DNA from: Bacteroidia bacterium
GTDB lineage: Bacteria > Bacteroidota > Bacteroidia > Flavobacteriales > Flavobacteriaceae
Direction of reading: 5' to 3'
Length of the DNA: 64,000 nucleotides
Assembly: GCA_030425285.1 (NCBI GenBank)
Contig: JAUIAY010000001.1
Coordinates: forward strand, 1 to 64,000
Below, one piece after another: positions 1 through 7,929 of this stretch; positions within the stretch are counted from its first letter, which is position 1, and the number at the start of each line of letters is the position of its first letter. Both the position numbers and the translations under genes were made by a program. The notes beneath the pieces are model-generated. The model had not been told where the DNA came from, did no database searches, and was given only the letters and a program-made list of their open reading frames with translations.

Positions 1-1
1 A

Positions 2-1591
2 ACTGTTTCATTGGTCCCTGAAGTCAATGCAGGGACGAATGGCTCAATCGATATATGTGCCAATGACACAACTGTTATAGATCTTTTTACAATACTAGGA
101 GGCGCACCTGATTCCGGTGGAACATGGAGTCCATCTCTGGCATCTGGTACGGGTCTGTTTGACCCTGCCGTTGATGCACCTGGTGTCTACACCTATACCG
201 TAACAGGCATTGATCCCTGTCCTGATGCCTCTGCCACAGTAACTGTGGCTATTGTACCTGAACCTAATGCTGGAACCAACGGATCCATTGATATATGTAA
301 CAATGATGCTACACAAGACCTCTTTACTGCCCTTGGCGGTTCTCCGGATTCTGGTGGAACTTGGAGCCCTGCTCTTGCATCTGGTACGGGTCTGTTCGAT
401 CCTGCTGTCGATACACCTGGTGTCTATACCTATACAGTGACTGGCACACCCCCATGTCCTGATGCCTCGGCTACGGTGACGGTGGCCTTGATTCCGGAAC
501 CTAATGCTGGTGATGACGGAAATGCTATCATTTGTTCTGAAAATGGTGTTCAAAACCTGTTTGATTTTATTAGCGGTAATCCAGACACTGGTGGTATATG
601 GAGCCCTTCATTAGCGTCAGGAACGGGAATATTTGACCCCAATATTGATGCTTCAGGTATTTACACCTATAGTGTTGGTCCAAATCAATGTAACCAGAGA
701 GATTCATCAGAAATTACAGTTTCCATTGAAAACAATGCAGATGCTACGGGACTTGAAATACAGATTGGAAATATATGTCTTGGACTACCCAATCCAGTTC
801 AATTAACTGGTGCTGATTTTTTACAAGATGGTAATTACACAATTGTTTATAGTTTAACAAATGCAAACAATTCTCAAAATACAGCTGATATCATTTTCAC
901 TTCAGGAAGTTCAGATTTTACTATCCCTGAAAGCTTATTAACAAATGTCGGAACCACTACCATAACGATTGTTTCGCTGATTCCTGAAAACTCGATGTGT
1001 AGCCCTGACGTAACAGTCATTTCGGCTCAAGATTTTATTGTATTTGATAATGTTACACCAGAAATTATAGAAGAAGGCCATGTATTTTGTCAACAAGATG
1101 AACCAACAATTGCGGATTTAACATCTAATATTAATGGTAATGCACCTATAACTTGGTATGATGCTCCAAGCAATGGAAACGTTTATGATGATTCTACAGT
1201 ATTAATAAATGGTGAGACCTATTATGCCTCTACATTGACAGCGGAAGGTTGTGAAAGTATTCCTAGACTTGAAGTAACTGTTTTATTAGAAGATTGTCCA
1301 AATGATATTATTATTCCTGATGGTTTTTCTCCTAATGGAGATAACATCAACGATGATTTCCATATTGTGAACTTGAGAGAGTTCTATCCAAATTTCACAT
1401 TGGAAATTTATAATCGTTATGGAAATATATTATACAAAGGCAATATTGACACCCCAAATTGGGATGGTCATTCGGACAAAGGAATTACTCTTGGCAATTC
1501 AATATTACCTGTTGGAGTATATTTCTATATTTTAAAGTTTAATGATGGTAACCGAAGCCCTATTCAAGGACGGGTTTATTTAAGTAGATAG
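2..1591 (+). CDS. Gliding motility-associated C-terminal domain adhesin, 5'-partial
   Basis: The reading frame is open from the first bases of the window, so the N-terminus and signal peptide lie upstream. The visible part begins with three tandem units of about 79 residues, each with the pattern PNAG, IDIC, GGxPDxGGTWSPxLASGTG, FDP and YTYTV. Units one and two are nearly identical and unit three has diverged. A less regular Ig-like region follows. The last 90 residues (from about base 1316) start with IPDGFSPNGDNINDDF and contain YNRYGN and GVYFYILKF, which is the type B type IX secretion sorting domain (TIGR04131 family, by recall). The protein is therefore expected to be exported through the type IX system and held on the cell surface. 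The next two genes, SprF-like and OmpA-like, are the usual partners of such adhesins. What it binds is not visible. Confidence 0.9.
   Translation, partial: TVSLVPEVNAGTNGSIDICANDTTVIDLFTILGGAPDSGGTWSPSLASGTGLFDPAVDAPGVYTYTVTGIDPCPDASATVTVAIVPEPNAGTNGSIDICNNDATQDLFTALGGSPDSGGTWSPALASGTGLFDPAVDTPGVYTYTVTGTPPCPDASATVTVALIPEPNAGDDGNAIICSENGVQNLFDFISGNPDTGGIWSPSLASGTGIFDPNIDASGIYTYSVGPNQCNQRDSSEITVSIENNADATGLEIQIGNICLGLPNPVQLTGADFLQDGNYTIVYSLTNANNSQNTADIIFTSGSSDFTIPESLLTNVGTTTITIVSLIPENSMCSPDVTVISAQDFIVFDNVTPEIIEEGHVFCQQDEPTIADLTSNINGNAPITWYDAPSNGNVYDDSTVLINGETYYASTLTAEGCESIPRLEVTVLLEDCPNDIIIPDGFSPNGDNINDDFHIVNLREFYPNFTLEIYNRYGNILYKGNIDTPNWDGHSDKGITLGNSILPVGVYFYILKFNDGNRSPIQGRVYLSR
14..727 (+). 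repeat. Three tandem in-gene repeats of about 240 bp
   Basis: Unit one starts at 14, unit two at 254 and unit three at 491, giving periods of 240 and 237 bases; unit three ends near 727. Each encodes one Ig-like repeat beginning VPE or IPE followed by xNAG. Units one and two share long runs of identical DNA, and unit three matches mostly at the protein level. More units may lie upstream of the window. Confidence 0.85.
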
Positions 1592-1604
1592 TTGATTAAA
1601 AATT

Positions 1605-2543
1605 ATGAAGAAACCTATTTTTAAATATATCATTATAATGTTCGTAATTTTTTCAGGATTACAATTGTATTCGCAACAAGATGCTCAATACACACAATAC
1701 ATGTATAATATGAGTGTCATAAATCCTGGATATGCAACAGACAACCCAGATTTGATTAATTTAGGTGTTCTCTATCGTGCACAATGGGTAGGATCGGTTG
1801 GAGGACCAACCACAGGATCCTTCTTTGCTCATGGGGTTTTAGGAAGGCGCATGGAAGGTGGTGTTTCAATTGTTCATGACCAAATTGGCGATGTTGTAAA
1901 AGAGACCAGTGTCTTTGCCGACTTTGCTTATGCCATTCCTGTTAATGAAAACTCAAAAATATCTTTTGGAATTAAAGCTGGAGCCACCTTTTTTAGCACC
2001 AATTTTGACGGATTTGTTTACTCTGATCCATTACCGGATGCTGCATTCCAAAACAATTTAAATAGGACTTTTCCAAATATTGGGATAGGCGCTTTTTATT
2101 TTAACGAACGATTTTATTTAGGACTATCAGTACCAAACCTATTAAAGTCTGAACATTTAGATAATGATAGTGGGATTGTGACCTCAGGAACTGAAGAAAT
2201 GCACTTTTTTCTAACCAGTGGTTATGTGTTTAATTTAAATGACAACCTAAAATTAAAACCGGCTTTTATGGCAAAAGCTGTTTCAGGAGCACCTATTTCA
2301 CTTGATATAACTACCAACGTCCTAATTCATGATAAATTAGAATTAGGTGTCGGTTATAGATTTGACGACTCCGTGAGCGCATTGGCAAATTTCAGAATTA
2401 TTGACCCTTTACGTATAGGTTATGCCTACGATTATACCTTATATAATTTGGGAAGATTCAATTCGGGATCGCATGAAATCTTCATATTGTTTGATATTGG
2501 AAAACTCGGAAACGGATATGATAAATCACCTAGATTCTTCTAA
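1605..2543 (+). CDS. PorP/SprF family type IX secretion membrane protein
   Basis: This 312-residue protein has an N-terminal signal peptide (hydrophobic IIIMFVIFSGLQLYS, then QQDAQYTQYMYN). The sequence QYTQYMYNMSVINPGYA is typical of the PorP/SprF family. The rest alternates polar and hydrophobic residues as expected of an outer-membrane beta barrel, ending near GSHEIFILFDIG. In Flavobacterium johnsoniae SprF is needed to deliver the adhesin SprB to the surface, and paralogues sit next to other type B cargo genes. Here it starts 13 bases after the adhesin stop and ends 4 bases before the OmpA-like start, so the three genes are probably one operon. It is likely specific for the upstream adhesin; that pairing is inferred from position. 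Confidence 0.88.
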   Translation: MKKPIFKYIIIMFVIFSGLQLYSQQDAQYTQYMYNMSVINPGYATDNPDLINLGVLYRAQWVGSVGGPTTGSFFAHGVLGRRMEGGVSIVHDQIGDVVKETSVFADFAYAIPVNENSKISFGIKAGATFFSTNFDGFVYSDPLPDAAFQNNLNRTFPNIGIGAFYFNERFYLGLSVPNLLKSEHLDNDSGIVTSGTEEMHFFLTSGYVFNLNDNLKLKPAFMAKAVSGAPISLDITTNVLIHDKLELGVGYRFDDSVSALANFRIIDPLRIGYAYDYTLYNLGRFNSGSHEIFILFDIGKLGNGYDKSPRFF

Positions 2544-2547
2544 AACT

Positions 2548-4416
2548 ATGAAAAGAAACTGTATCATATTTTTTATTGTACTAACAAGTTGTTTTAGTTA
2601 TAGCCAATCAAGGAAACTAAAACAAGCTGACAGACTTTTTGAAAATAAAGCTTATGTTGAAGCGGCTTCCATCTATAAAGAACTAGAACCAACGCAAGAG
2701 GTTCTTACCAATTTGGGAGACTCCTATTATTATAATTCACAAATTAAGGAAGCTAAAAATGTATATAATCAATTGTTTAGTAAATTTAAAGACAGCCTCG
2801 ACAAGGAAGTCTATTTTAGATATGCGCACGCTTTAAAAGGCCTCAATGATTATGATAATGCCGATAAAATACTTGAAGAATATCTATCTAAAGAGGTCAA
2901 CACGCAAAACTTTATAGATAAACTTACTCGAACAGTTCCTTATTATTATACTATCAAAACTGTTAACTCGGGATCGTCAATTGGTGATTTTGGAGTTTCT
3001 TTCTTGGGGAATGATGTGGTTTTTGCTTCATTACGGAATGTAGAAAGTCCAAAATACACCTGGAATGAAAAACCTTATCTAGATTTATATAAAGCTTCTG
3101 TATCAAACGATGTCAATTTTGAAAATATTCTCCCTCTTTCTGAATATATAAATAGCGACAAACATGAAAGTAACGCCACGTTTACAAATGATGGTGAGAC
3201 TGTGTACTTTTCCAGAACCCATAATAAGCAGGTTAAAATTGGTGATTCAAAATATGCTGTGGTCAAAATTTATAAGGCTGAATTAATTGATGATAAGTGG
3301 ACTAATATAGAGGCACTTCCATTTACAAGCGACATCTACTCCACACAACATCCTTACTTGGACGAAGACAACAACAGACTCTATTTTGCTAGTGATATGC
3401 CTGGATCCCTTGGTTCATTTGATATTTACTATGTTGATATCAATGGAGATTCTTTTGGTCAGCCAGTAAATATGGGAGAATCCATTAACACCAAGCATCG
3501 TGAGCAGTTCCCTTTTGTATCAAAAGATAATGTATTGTATTTTTCTTCTGATGGACATGAAGGCTTGGGCGGATTGGATGTTTTTATGACGCATTTAAAA
3601 GATGAAGGTCATTCAACACCACAAAACCTAGGTAATACATTAAATTCAGGACTTGATGATTTTGGTTTTATACTCAAAGGGTCATTTGAAAAAGGTTATT
3701 TCTCTTCAAACAGGGATGGTTCAGATAAAATTTATGCCTTTCAGCGTGAAGAAAACAAAAGAACCTACTTGGTTGAAGGCGAGGTAAGGGACAAAAACAC
3801 TAAAGCCATTTTACCGGGAACTAAAATAACCCTTTATAATGAAGATGGCAGTATTGCCGGAGAAACCTACGTAGATGAAGAAGGAAAGTATGTGTTTGAA
3901 ACAGAGCCCAATAAAAAATATAGTATAGAAGGACATCGGGATTTTTATATTCCAACAAGTGAAGAATTTAACACTACTGATGAAGGCAAAATAGAGCTAA
4001 ACATCGAGCTAGAAATTGAGTCCTATGACGATGCTGAAGAAATTGTGGTTACCAAAGTCGATGGATATATTTATATTGAGCTAGAGAACATTTATTTTGA
4101 CCTAGACAAATGGGATATAAAACCTCAAGCTGCAAAAACCTTGGATGTTCTTGTTGATTTACTAAAAAAATATCCACGTATGGAGATTCAGTTGGGAGCT
4201 CATACGGATTCTAGAAGTAGCGAGGAATACAATTTAAAGCTATCCAACAACAGAGCGCGATCTACCCTAGAATATTTGGTCTCTAACAACATAAACAGAA
4301 ACAGGCTACGTTATAAAGGATTTGGAGAAAGTCAGCCATTGGTAAATTGTGGTGATAACTGTACCGAAGATGAACACGCCATCAACAGACGTTGCGAGTT
4401 TATTATTTTAAAGTAA
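2548..4416 (+). CDS. OmpA family protein with TPR and PD40-like repeats
   Basis: The start chosen is ATG 2548, which gives a clear signal peptide (MKRNCIIFFIVLTSCFSYS) and leaves 4 bases after the sprF-like stop. The frame is open further upstream, but only by overlapping that gene. The 622-residue product has a TPR-like region (about 25-110), beta-propeller PD40/WD40-like repeats (about 130-400, with YFSSDGHEGLGGLDVF-type units), a carboxypeptidase-regulatory-like beta sandwich (about 405-480) and an OmpA domain (about 510-622) with IYFDLDKWDIKP and AHTDSRSS. OmpA domains bind peptidoglycan, so the protein probably ties an outer-membrane complex to the wall. The same domain order is found in PorE-type proteins and in partners of SprF-like proteins. 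It ends 7 bases before the stop of the convergent gene. Confidence 0.88.
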   Translation: MKRNCIIFFIVLTSCFSYSQSRKLKQADRLFENKAYVEAASIYKELEPTQEVLTNLGDSYYYNSQIKEAKNVYNQLFSKFKDSLDKEVYFRYAHALKGLNDYDNADKILEEYLSKEVNTQNFIDKLTRTVPYYYTIKTVNSGSSIGDFGVSFLGNDVVFASLRNVESPKYTWNEKPYLDLYKASVSNDVNFENILPLSEYINSDKHESNATFTNDGETVYFSRTHNKQVKIGDSKYAVVKIYKAELIDDKWTNIEALPFTSDIYSTQHPYLDEDNNRLYFASDMPGSLGSFDIYYVDINGDSFGQPVNMGESINTKHREQFPFVSKDNVLYFSSDGHEGLGGLDVFMTHLKDEGHSTPQNLGNTLNSGLDDFGFILKGSFEKGYFSSNRDGSDKIYAFQREENKRTYLVEGEVRDKNTKAILPGTKITLYNEDGSIAGETYVDEEGKYVFETEPNKKYSIEGHRDFYIPTSEEFNTTDEGKIELNIELEIESYDDAEEIVVTKVDGYIYIELENIYFDLDKWDIKPQAAKTLDVLVDLLKKYPRMEIQLGAHTDSRSSEEYNLKLSNNRARSTLEYLVSNNINRNRLRYKGFGESQPLVNCGDNCTEDEHAINRRCEFIILK

Positions 4417-4423
4417 CGAAAGA

Positions 4424-4801
4424 TTAGTTCAAATTAGTTTCAATAACTTGAATACCGTTGTACTCAATTAGGTATTCTTCGTTAAAATAAATAGGTAGGC
4501 TTTCACCATTGGGATTTCCAAGGCCAACACCAGCGTACAAAACTTTAGCATCTTTTTCACGTGCATGCTTTTTGAAGGTTTCCATCCAAACCAAATCATA
4601 ATTATTGGGGTTGTCTGGTAAAATCACTGCTCTTACAATTACAAAAAAATACTGGCTGTTTTTATCAATACAAACAAACTGTGGATGCTTTTTCAACTTA
4701 CTATTTATGGCTACAAATTCAAAACCACGTTGTTCCAAATCTTTCCCTACATGGTTCATGGCTAAATTGTGTAGTTCCTGTTCTGTAAGTGCCTTTTTCA
4801 T
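4424..4801 (-). CDS. Conserved flavobacterial protein of unknown function (125 aa)
   Basis: A soluble protein without a signal peptide or membrane segment. It starts MKKALTEQELHNLAMNHVG and has a mixed alpha/beta pattern with strand-like stretches FFVIVRAVIL and AKVLYAGVGLG. I recall similar proteins in many Flavobacteriaceae, often labelled subunit F of Na+-translocating NADH-quinone reductase. That label is not supported, because no FAD-, NAD- or iron-sulfur-binding motif is present and the true NqrF is at 14656-15963. It is convergent with the OmpA-like gene with only 7 bases between the stops. The function is not known to me. Confidence 0.75.
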   Translation of the reverse strand: MKKALTEQELHNLAMNHVGKDLEQRGFEFVAINSKLKKHPQFVCIDKNSQYFFVIVRAVILPDNPNNYDLVWMETFKKHAREKDAKVLYAGVGLGNPNGESLPIYFNEEYLIEYNGIQVIETNLN

Positions 4802-4936
4802 ATTGCAAAATTAACATTTAAAAAATTGAAGCAAGAACAATTAAAAATTGTTTAACAGGAAATCATAAACAACTTTTTTTGATGACATTTTAAAAAACGC
4901 TCGATATATGAGTAGTTAAACAAAATAAATGTCATT

Positions 4937-6088
4937 ATGAAACCCTTACAACTTATCTTCGTTTTCTCTGCCCTTATTATCCTAACTGCCTGTAACAATA
5001 AAGAAACCAACTACGAATACGATACCGAATTTGATTTTAAAGAAGATGCTTATTCTCAAAACCAAAATGGTAAACAGTACACAAACATTAATCAACCAAA
5101 CCAAAAAACAATCAATAAAAAAAGCATTAAAGCCTACACCGTTATGAGCCAACAGTTCGGAATGCCTTTTGCTCAAATACCCATTCCAAAATCTTGGAAC
5201 CGAAGCAACAATAAGCAGGAAAATATCCTTTTTGAAAATACCGATGGTGTCAAAGTATACAATGAGTATTTTGATTCCTTTACATTTTCAAACAGCCAAC
5301 AAATGAATCAAATAGCTCAACAACAAGGCCGAAAAGTTCAGCAAATTAAACCAGTTCAGCAAGTCATCGAACAGGATTTAAAACCTTACTTACAATCTCA
5401 AGGTATAAGCTTTGTAAAGCAATATCCGTTACCACAAATGGCCCAATTGGATAAACAGTTTGACAGTGCTCTTTTTAAAGCCACTCCAGAGCAAAAGCAG
5501 TACCAATGTATGGTTACCGAATGGACAGACAATAAAGGAAATAATAGCATAGGTGTAATCAGATACTATGTTACACAGTATAGCATTGGTGGTTATGATT
5601 GGGGTTATACCATTAATTCAATGGAATCTCCAAGCAGCATTTTTGAAGAGGCAAAAAAAGACTTCTTAAATGCCTTACTAAACACACAATACAACCCACA
5701 GTGGATTCAAGCCAATAACCAATACTATGCTCAAATGGCGCAGCAAGGCAATGCTAGACACCAACAAAATATGGCAGCTATAAAAGCTCAAGGACAAGCT
5801 ATTTTGAACAATGGAAAGATTTATAGCTCCATTGCGGACAGCAACCATGAAAGTTGGAAAAGAAGAAATGCCATGAACGATGCTGGACACAGTTCTAGCG
5901 TAGATGCTATTTGGGAACGCCGAAACATGACCGATCAATCAGGAAATCTTTATCAAATTGAAGGATATGACAACAACGTATGGCTCAATAATAACAATGA
6001 ATATATAGGTACAGACAATCCCAACTGGAATCCAAATATAGACCAAATGACCAATAACCAACAATGGCAACAATTGGATGAGTATTAA
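4937..6088 (+). CDS. Lipoprotein with Asn/Gln-rich C-terminal half, unknown function
   Basis: The 383-residue product starts with a lipoprotein signal (hydrophobic LIFVFSALIIL, then the lipobox LTAC, Cys19). The mature part begins with an acidic, Asn-rich linker. A central domain (about 60-240) has alternating strands and helices. The last 130 residues are rich in Gln, Asn, Trp and Tyr, with the ending YDNNVWLNNNNEYIGTD and NPNWNPN. I do not recognise a named family, although similar C-terminal YDxVWxNNxxEYI segments occur in other bacterial lipoproteins as far as I recall. It precedes a second small lipoprotein by 30 bases and the sigma factor/CHAT module by about 490 bases. Whether it belongs to that module is open. 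Confidence 0.78.
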   Translation: MKPLQLIFVFSALIILTACNNKETNYEYDTEFDFKEDAYSQNQNGKQYTNINQPNQKTINKKSIKAYTVMSQQFGMPFAQIPIPKSWNRSNNKQENILFENTDGVKVYNEYFDSFTFSNSQQMNQIAQQQGRKVQQIKPVQQVIEQDLKPYLQSQGISFVKQYPLPQMAQLDKQFDSALFKATPEQKQYQCMVTEWTDNKGNNSIGVIRYYVTQYSIGGYDWGYTINSMESPSSIFEEAKKDFLNALLNTQYNPQWIQANNQYYAQMAQQGNARHQQNMAAIKAQGQAILNNGKIYSSIADSNHESWKRRNAMNDAGHSSSVDAIWERRNMTDQSGNLYQIEGYDNNVWLNNNNEYIGTDNPNWNPNIDQMTNNQQWQQLDEY

Positions 6089-6118
6089 TAGAAAACCATA
6101 AATTCTATACTAATAGTT

Positions 6119-6520
6119 ATGAAAACAAGAATATTAATAGTATTGTGGATAGGCATATTATGTTTTTCCTGTAATCAAGAAGAACCAATAGATTCGACCC
6201 TAAAAGCATCGGCTCGAATAATGCCAGACCAAAAACCAGATTCTAGCAAATATAAACACAAGCATTTTACACCCTATGAGTTATATAGACTAAATGTTCT
6301 ATATATGGCAGACATGACCTGCGATGTAAAAACAGAAGAACAAAAGCAAGCACTTTTTAATGAAAAAATGGCGATACACACCAAAGGACCTACTCTAATT
6401 TGCTTTAACTCTTTGTGTGATCAAGCTAAACAAATAGATTATTCCAGCGAGATAACAGCACAAGAAGTAAATAATATTGAAATCAACTATGACGACTGGA
6501 AACCTATAAGTCAACGCTAA
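6119..6520 (+). CDS. Small putative lipoprotein (133 aa)
   Basis: The product begins MKTRILIVLWIGILCFSCNQ, a short hydrophobic segment ending at Cys18. The box CFSC is a weak lipobox, but Bacteroidota tolerate relaxed ones. The mature part is hydrophilic and charged, with HKHFTPYELYRLNVLYMADM and two further cysteines in LICFNSLCDQ that could form a disulfide. No domain is recognised. The gene begins 30 bases after the preceding lipoprotein gene and may share its transcript. It ends 56 bases before the sigma factor. Confidence 0.65.
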   Translation: MKTRILIVLWIGILCFSCNQEEPIDSTLKASARIMPDQKPDSSKYKHKHFTPYELYRLNVLYMADMTCDVKTEEQKQALFNEKMAIHTKGPTLICFNSLCDQAKQIDYSSEITAQEVNNIEINYDDWKPISQR

Positions 6521-6564
6521 AAAACTGTAACCAGTTTAAGGTTGCTTTCCTCATAACTTTCGCC

Positions 6565-6572
6565 TATATTTA
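6565..6572 (+). promoter_or_regulatory. Possible -7 box of the sigma factor/CHAT operon
   Basis: TATATTTA differs at one base from the Bacteroidota -7 consensus TAnnTTTG. A TTG at 6542-6544 sits 20 bases upstream as a possible -33 element. If this is real, transcription would begin almost at the GTG start codon of the sigma factor. Confidence 0.35.
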
Positions 6573-6576
6573 ATAT

Positions 6577-7167
6577 GTGAAGCTGAAGAAATTATCCAAC
6601 CTTACTGAGCCAGTAAACCAACGCGTATTGGTTACAGCTATACAGTCCAACGACCAAGTGGCTCTAAAATCTATATACACTTTAAACTATCCAAAAGTGG
6701 AAGCCTATATATTAAAGAACAGTGGCAGTAAGGAACAAGCAAAAGATATTTACCAAGACGCTTTTGTGGCTGTTTGGAGTAACATAAAATCAGGAAAATT
6801 TGAAGTACGGAGCGAATCATCAATAAATGGCTATTTGTATACTATTAGCAAGAACAAATGGTTGGATTATTTACGATCAAAACACTATAAAAAAACGACC
6901 AACCTGCCCAATCAGGAGTTTAACAACCATTCTGATGTGAATATAGATGAAAAAGATGATGACATTTTAAAAGAAAAACGATTAGAAAATGTTATGCAGG
7001 CATTTAAGGGCTTGGCTTCAGGATGCAAAACGTTACTGACCAAATTCTACTTCGAAAAAAAATCAATGGAAACCATTGCCGAAGAACTAAATCTTGATCC
7101 TGCATCAACCAGAAACAAAAAATATCGATGTATGCAGAAATTACGTGAAATAGCATTAAAAAATTGA
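6577..7167 (+). CDS. ECF-like RNA polymerase sigma factor (sigma-70 family)
   Basis: The 196-residue product has the two-domain layout of extracytoplasmic-function sigma factors. Region 2 lies around residues 20-100, with AKDIYQDAFVAVW and NGYLYTISKNKWLDYLR for core binding and -10 recognition. Region 4 lies near the C-terminus, with SMETIAEELNLDPASTRNKKYR as helix-turn-helix. A charged linker (DVNIDEKDDDILKEKR) separates them. The start is a GTG, since no in-frame ATG precedes region 2. It is followed after 9 bases by a single-pass membrane TPR protein and then a CHAT protease, so it is probably held at the membrane by the former. Its target promoters are unknown; autoregulation of the module is a reasonable guess. 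Confidence 0.88.
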   Translation: MKLKKLSNLTEPVNQRVLVTAIQSNDQVALKSIYTLNYPKVEAYILKNSGSKEQAKDIYQDAFVAVWSNIKSGKFEVRSESSINGYLYTISKNKWLDYLRSKHYKKTTNLPNQEFNNHSDVNIDEKDDDILKEKRLENVMQAFKGLASGCKTLLTKFYFEKKSMETIAEELNLDPASTRNKKYRCMQKLREIALKN

Positions 7168-7176
7168 TTGATAGCA

Positions 7177-7911
7177 ATGAACCCAAATAACAACATATCA
7201 CAAGAGCTACTAGAAATGGTAGAACGCTACCTTAATAATACCATGCCTGAACATGAACATAATGCATTTGAAAACCGGATGGCAACCGAACCTAGTTTCA
7301 AGACTATAGTTGAGGACATTAAAACCTTACTTTTTGGTATTGAAAAACAAGCCTTAAAGGAAAAACTAGAAGATTTTCACAAAGCGATACCTAATATTTC
7401 TCCTGAAAAAAAAGTCACAAAAGTTCGTTATCTGTATTTTAAACTCACTGCTGCTGCAGTGTTGGTTGTTGCTATTGGAAGCTTCTGGTTTTCAACCCAA
7501 AACAATAGTAGCCAAAAATTGTACACCAAATACTTCTCACCCGATCCAGGTTTAGCGACAACCATGAGTCAAAACAGTAATTACAATTTTTACAATGCAA
7601 TGGTAGACTACAAGCAAGGCAACTACAAATCAGCTATTGTTAAGTGGAAACAACAACTCATAAACAAACCATCTAATGATAGTCTAAATTACTTTATTGG
7701 TGTAGCCTATCTGGCCAACAATGAGGAAAATGAGGCTATTCCGTTTTTGGAAAATGTAACCAAAAATATAAACAGCACTTTTAACAGAGATGCCTTTTAC
7801 TACCTTGGCATGACCTATTTAAAAAACAACAAGGTGGAACTTGCAAAAAAAAATCTTACCTTTAGTTCTATTGGTAATAGCAAAGAGATACTTTTAGAAC
7901 TGGACAAATAA
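7177..7911 (+). CDS. Single-pass membrane TPR protein, probable anti-sigma factor
   Basis: ATG 7177 is preferred to a TTG three codons upstream because it restores an ordinary 9-base gap after the sigma gene. The 244-residue product has a cytoplasmic part of about 85 residues with the pattern YLNNTMPEHEHNAFENRM, which resembles the N-terminal helices of Bacteroidota anti-sigma proteins but has no zinc-binding HxxxCxxC. One transmembrane helix (about 87-106, LTAAAVLVVAIGSFWF) follows. Then comes a periplasmic region with at least two TPR units (YKQGNYKSAIVKWKQQL; LGMTYLKNNKVELAKKNL). The layout fits a sensor that holds the sigma factor inside and receives a protein signal outside. The anti-sigma role is inferred from position and topology. 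Confidence 0.75.
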   Translation: MNPNNNISQELLEMVERYLNNTMPEHEHNAFENRMATEPSFKTIVEDIKTLLFGIEKQALKEKLEDFHKAIPNISPEKKVTKVRYLYFKLTAAAVLVVAIGSFWFSTQNNSSQKLYTKYFSPDPGLATTMSQNSNYNFYNAMVDYKQGNYKSAIVKWKQQLINKPSNDSLNYFIGVAYLANNEENEAIPFLENVTKNINSTFNRDAFYYLGMTYLKNNKVELAKKNLTFSSIGNSKEILLELDK

Positions 7912-7929
7912 TCCGCAATTGATTTTATT

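Noticed and set aside
95-553. A long open frame on the minus strand within the adhesin repeats
   Set aside because: It mirrors the repeated codons of the plus-strand adhesin, has an Arg/Ser-rich composition unlike a real protein and has no start context.
2422-2547. An N-terminal extension of the OmpA-like protein
   Set aside because: It would overlap the SprF-like gene by more than 120 bases and would push the clear signal peptide to the interior.
7168-7176. TTG start for the membrane TPR protein directly at the sigma factor stop
   Set aside because: An ATG three codons downstream gives an ordinary start and normal spacing; the extra residues add nothing recognisable.
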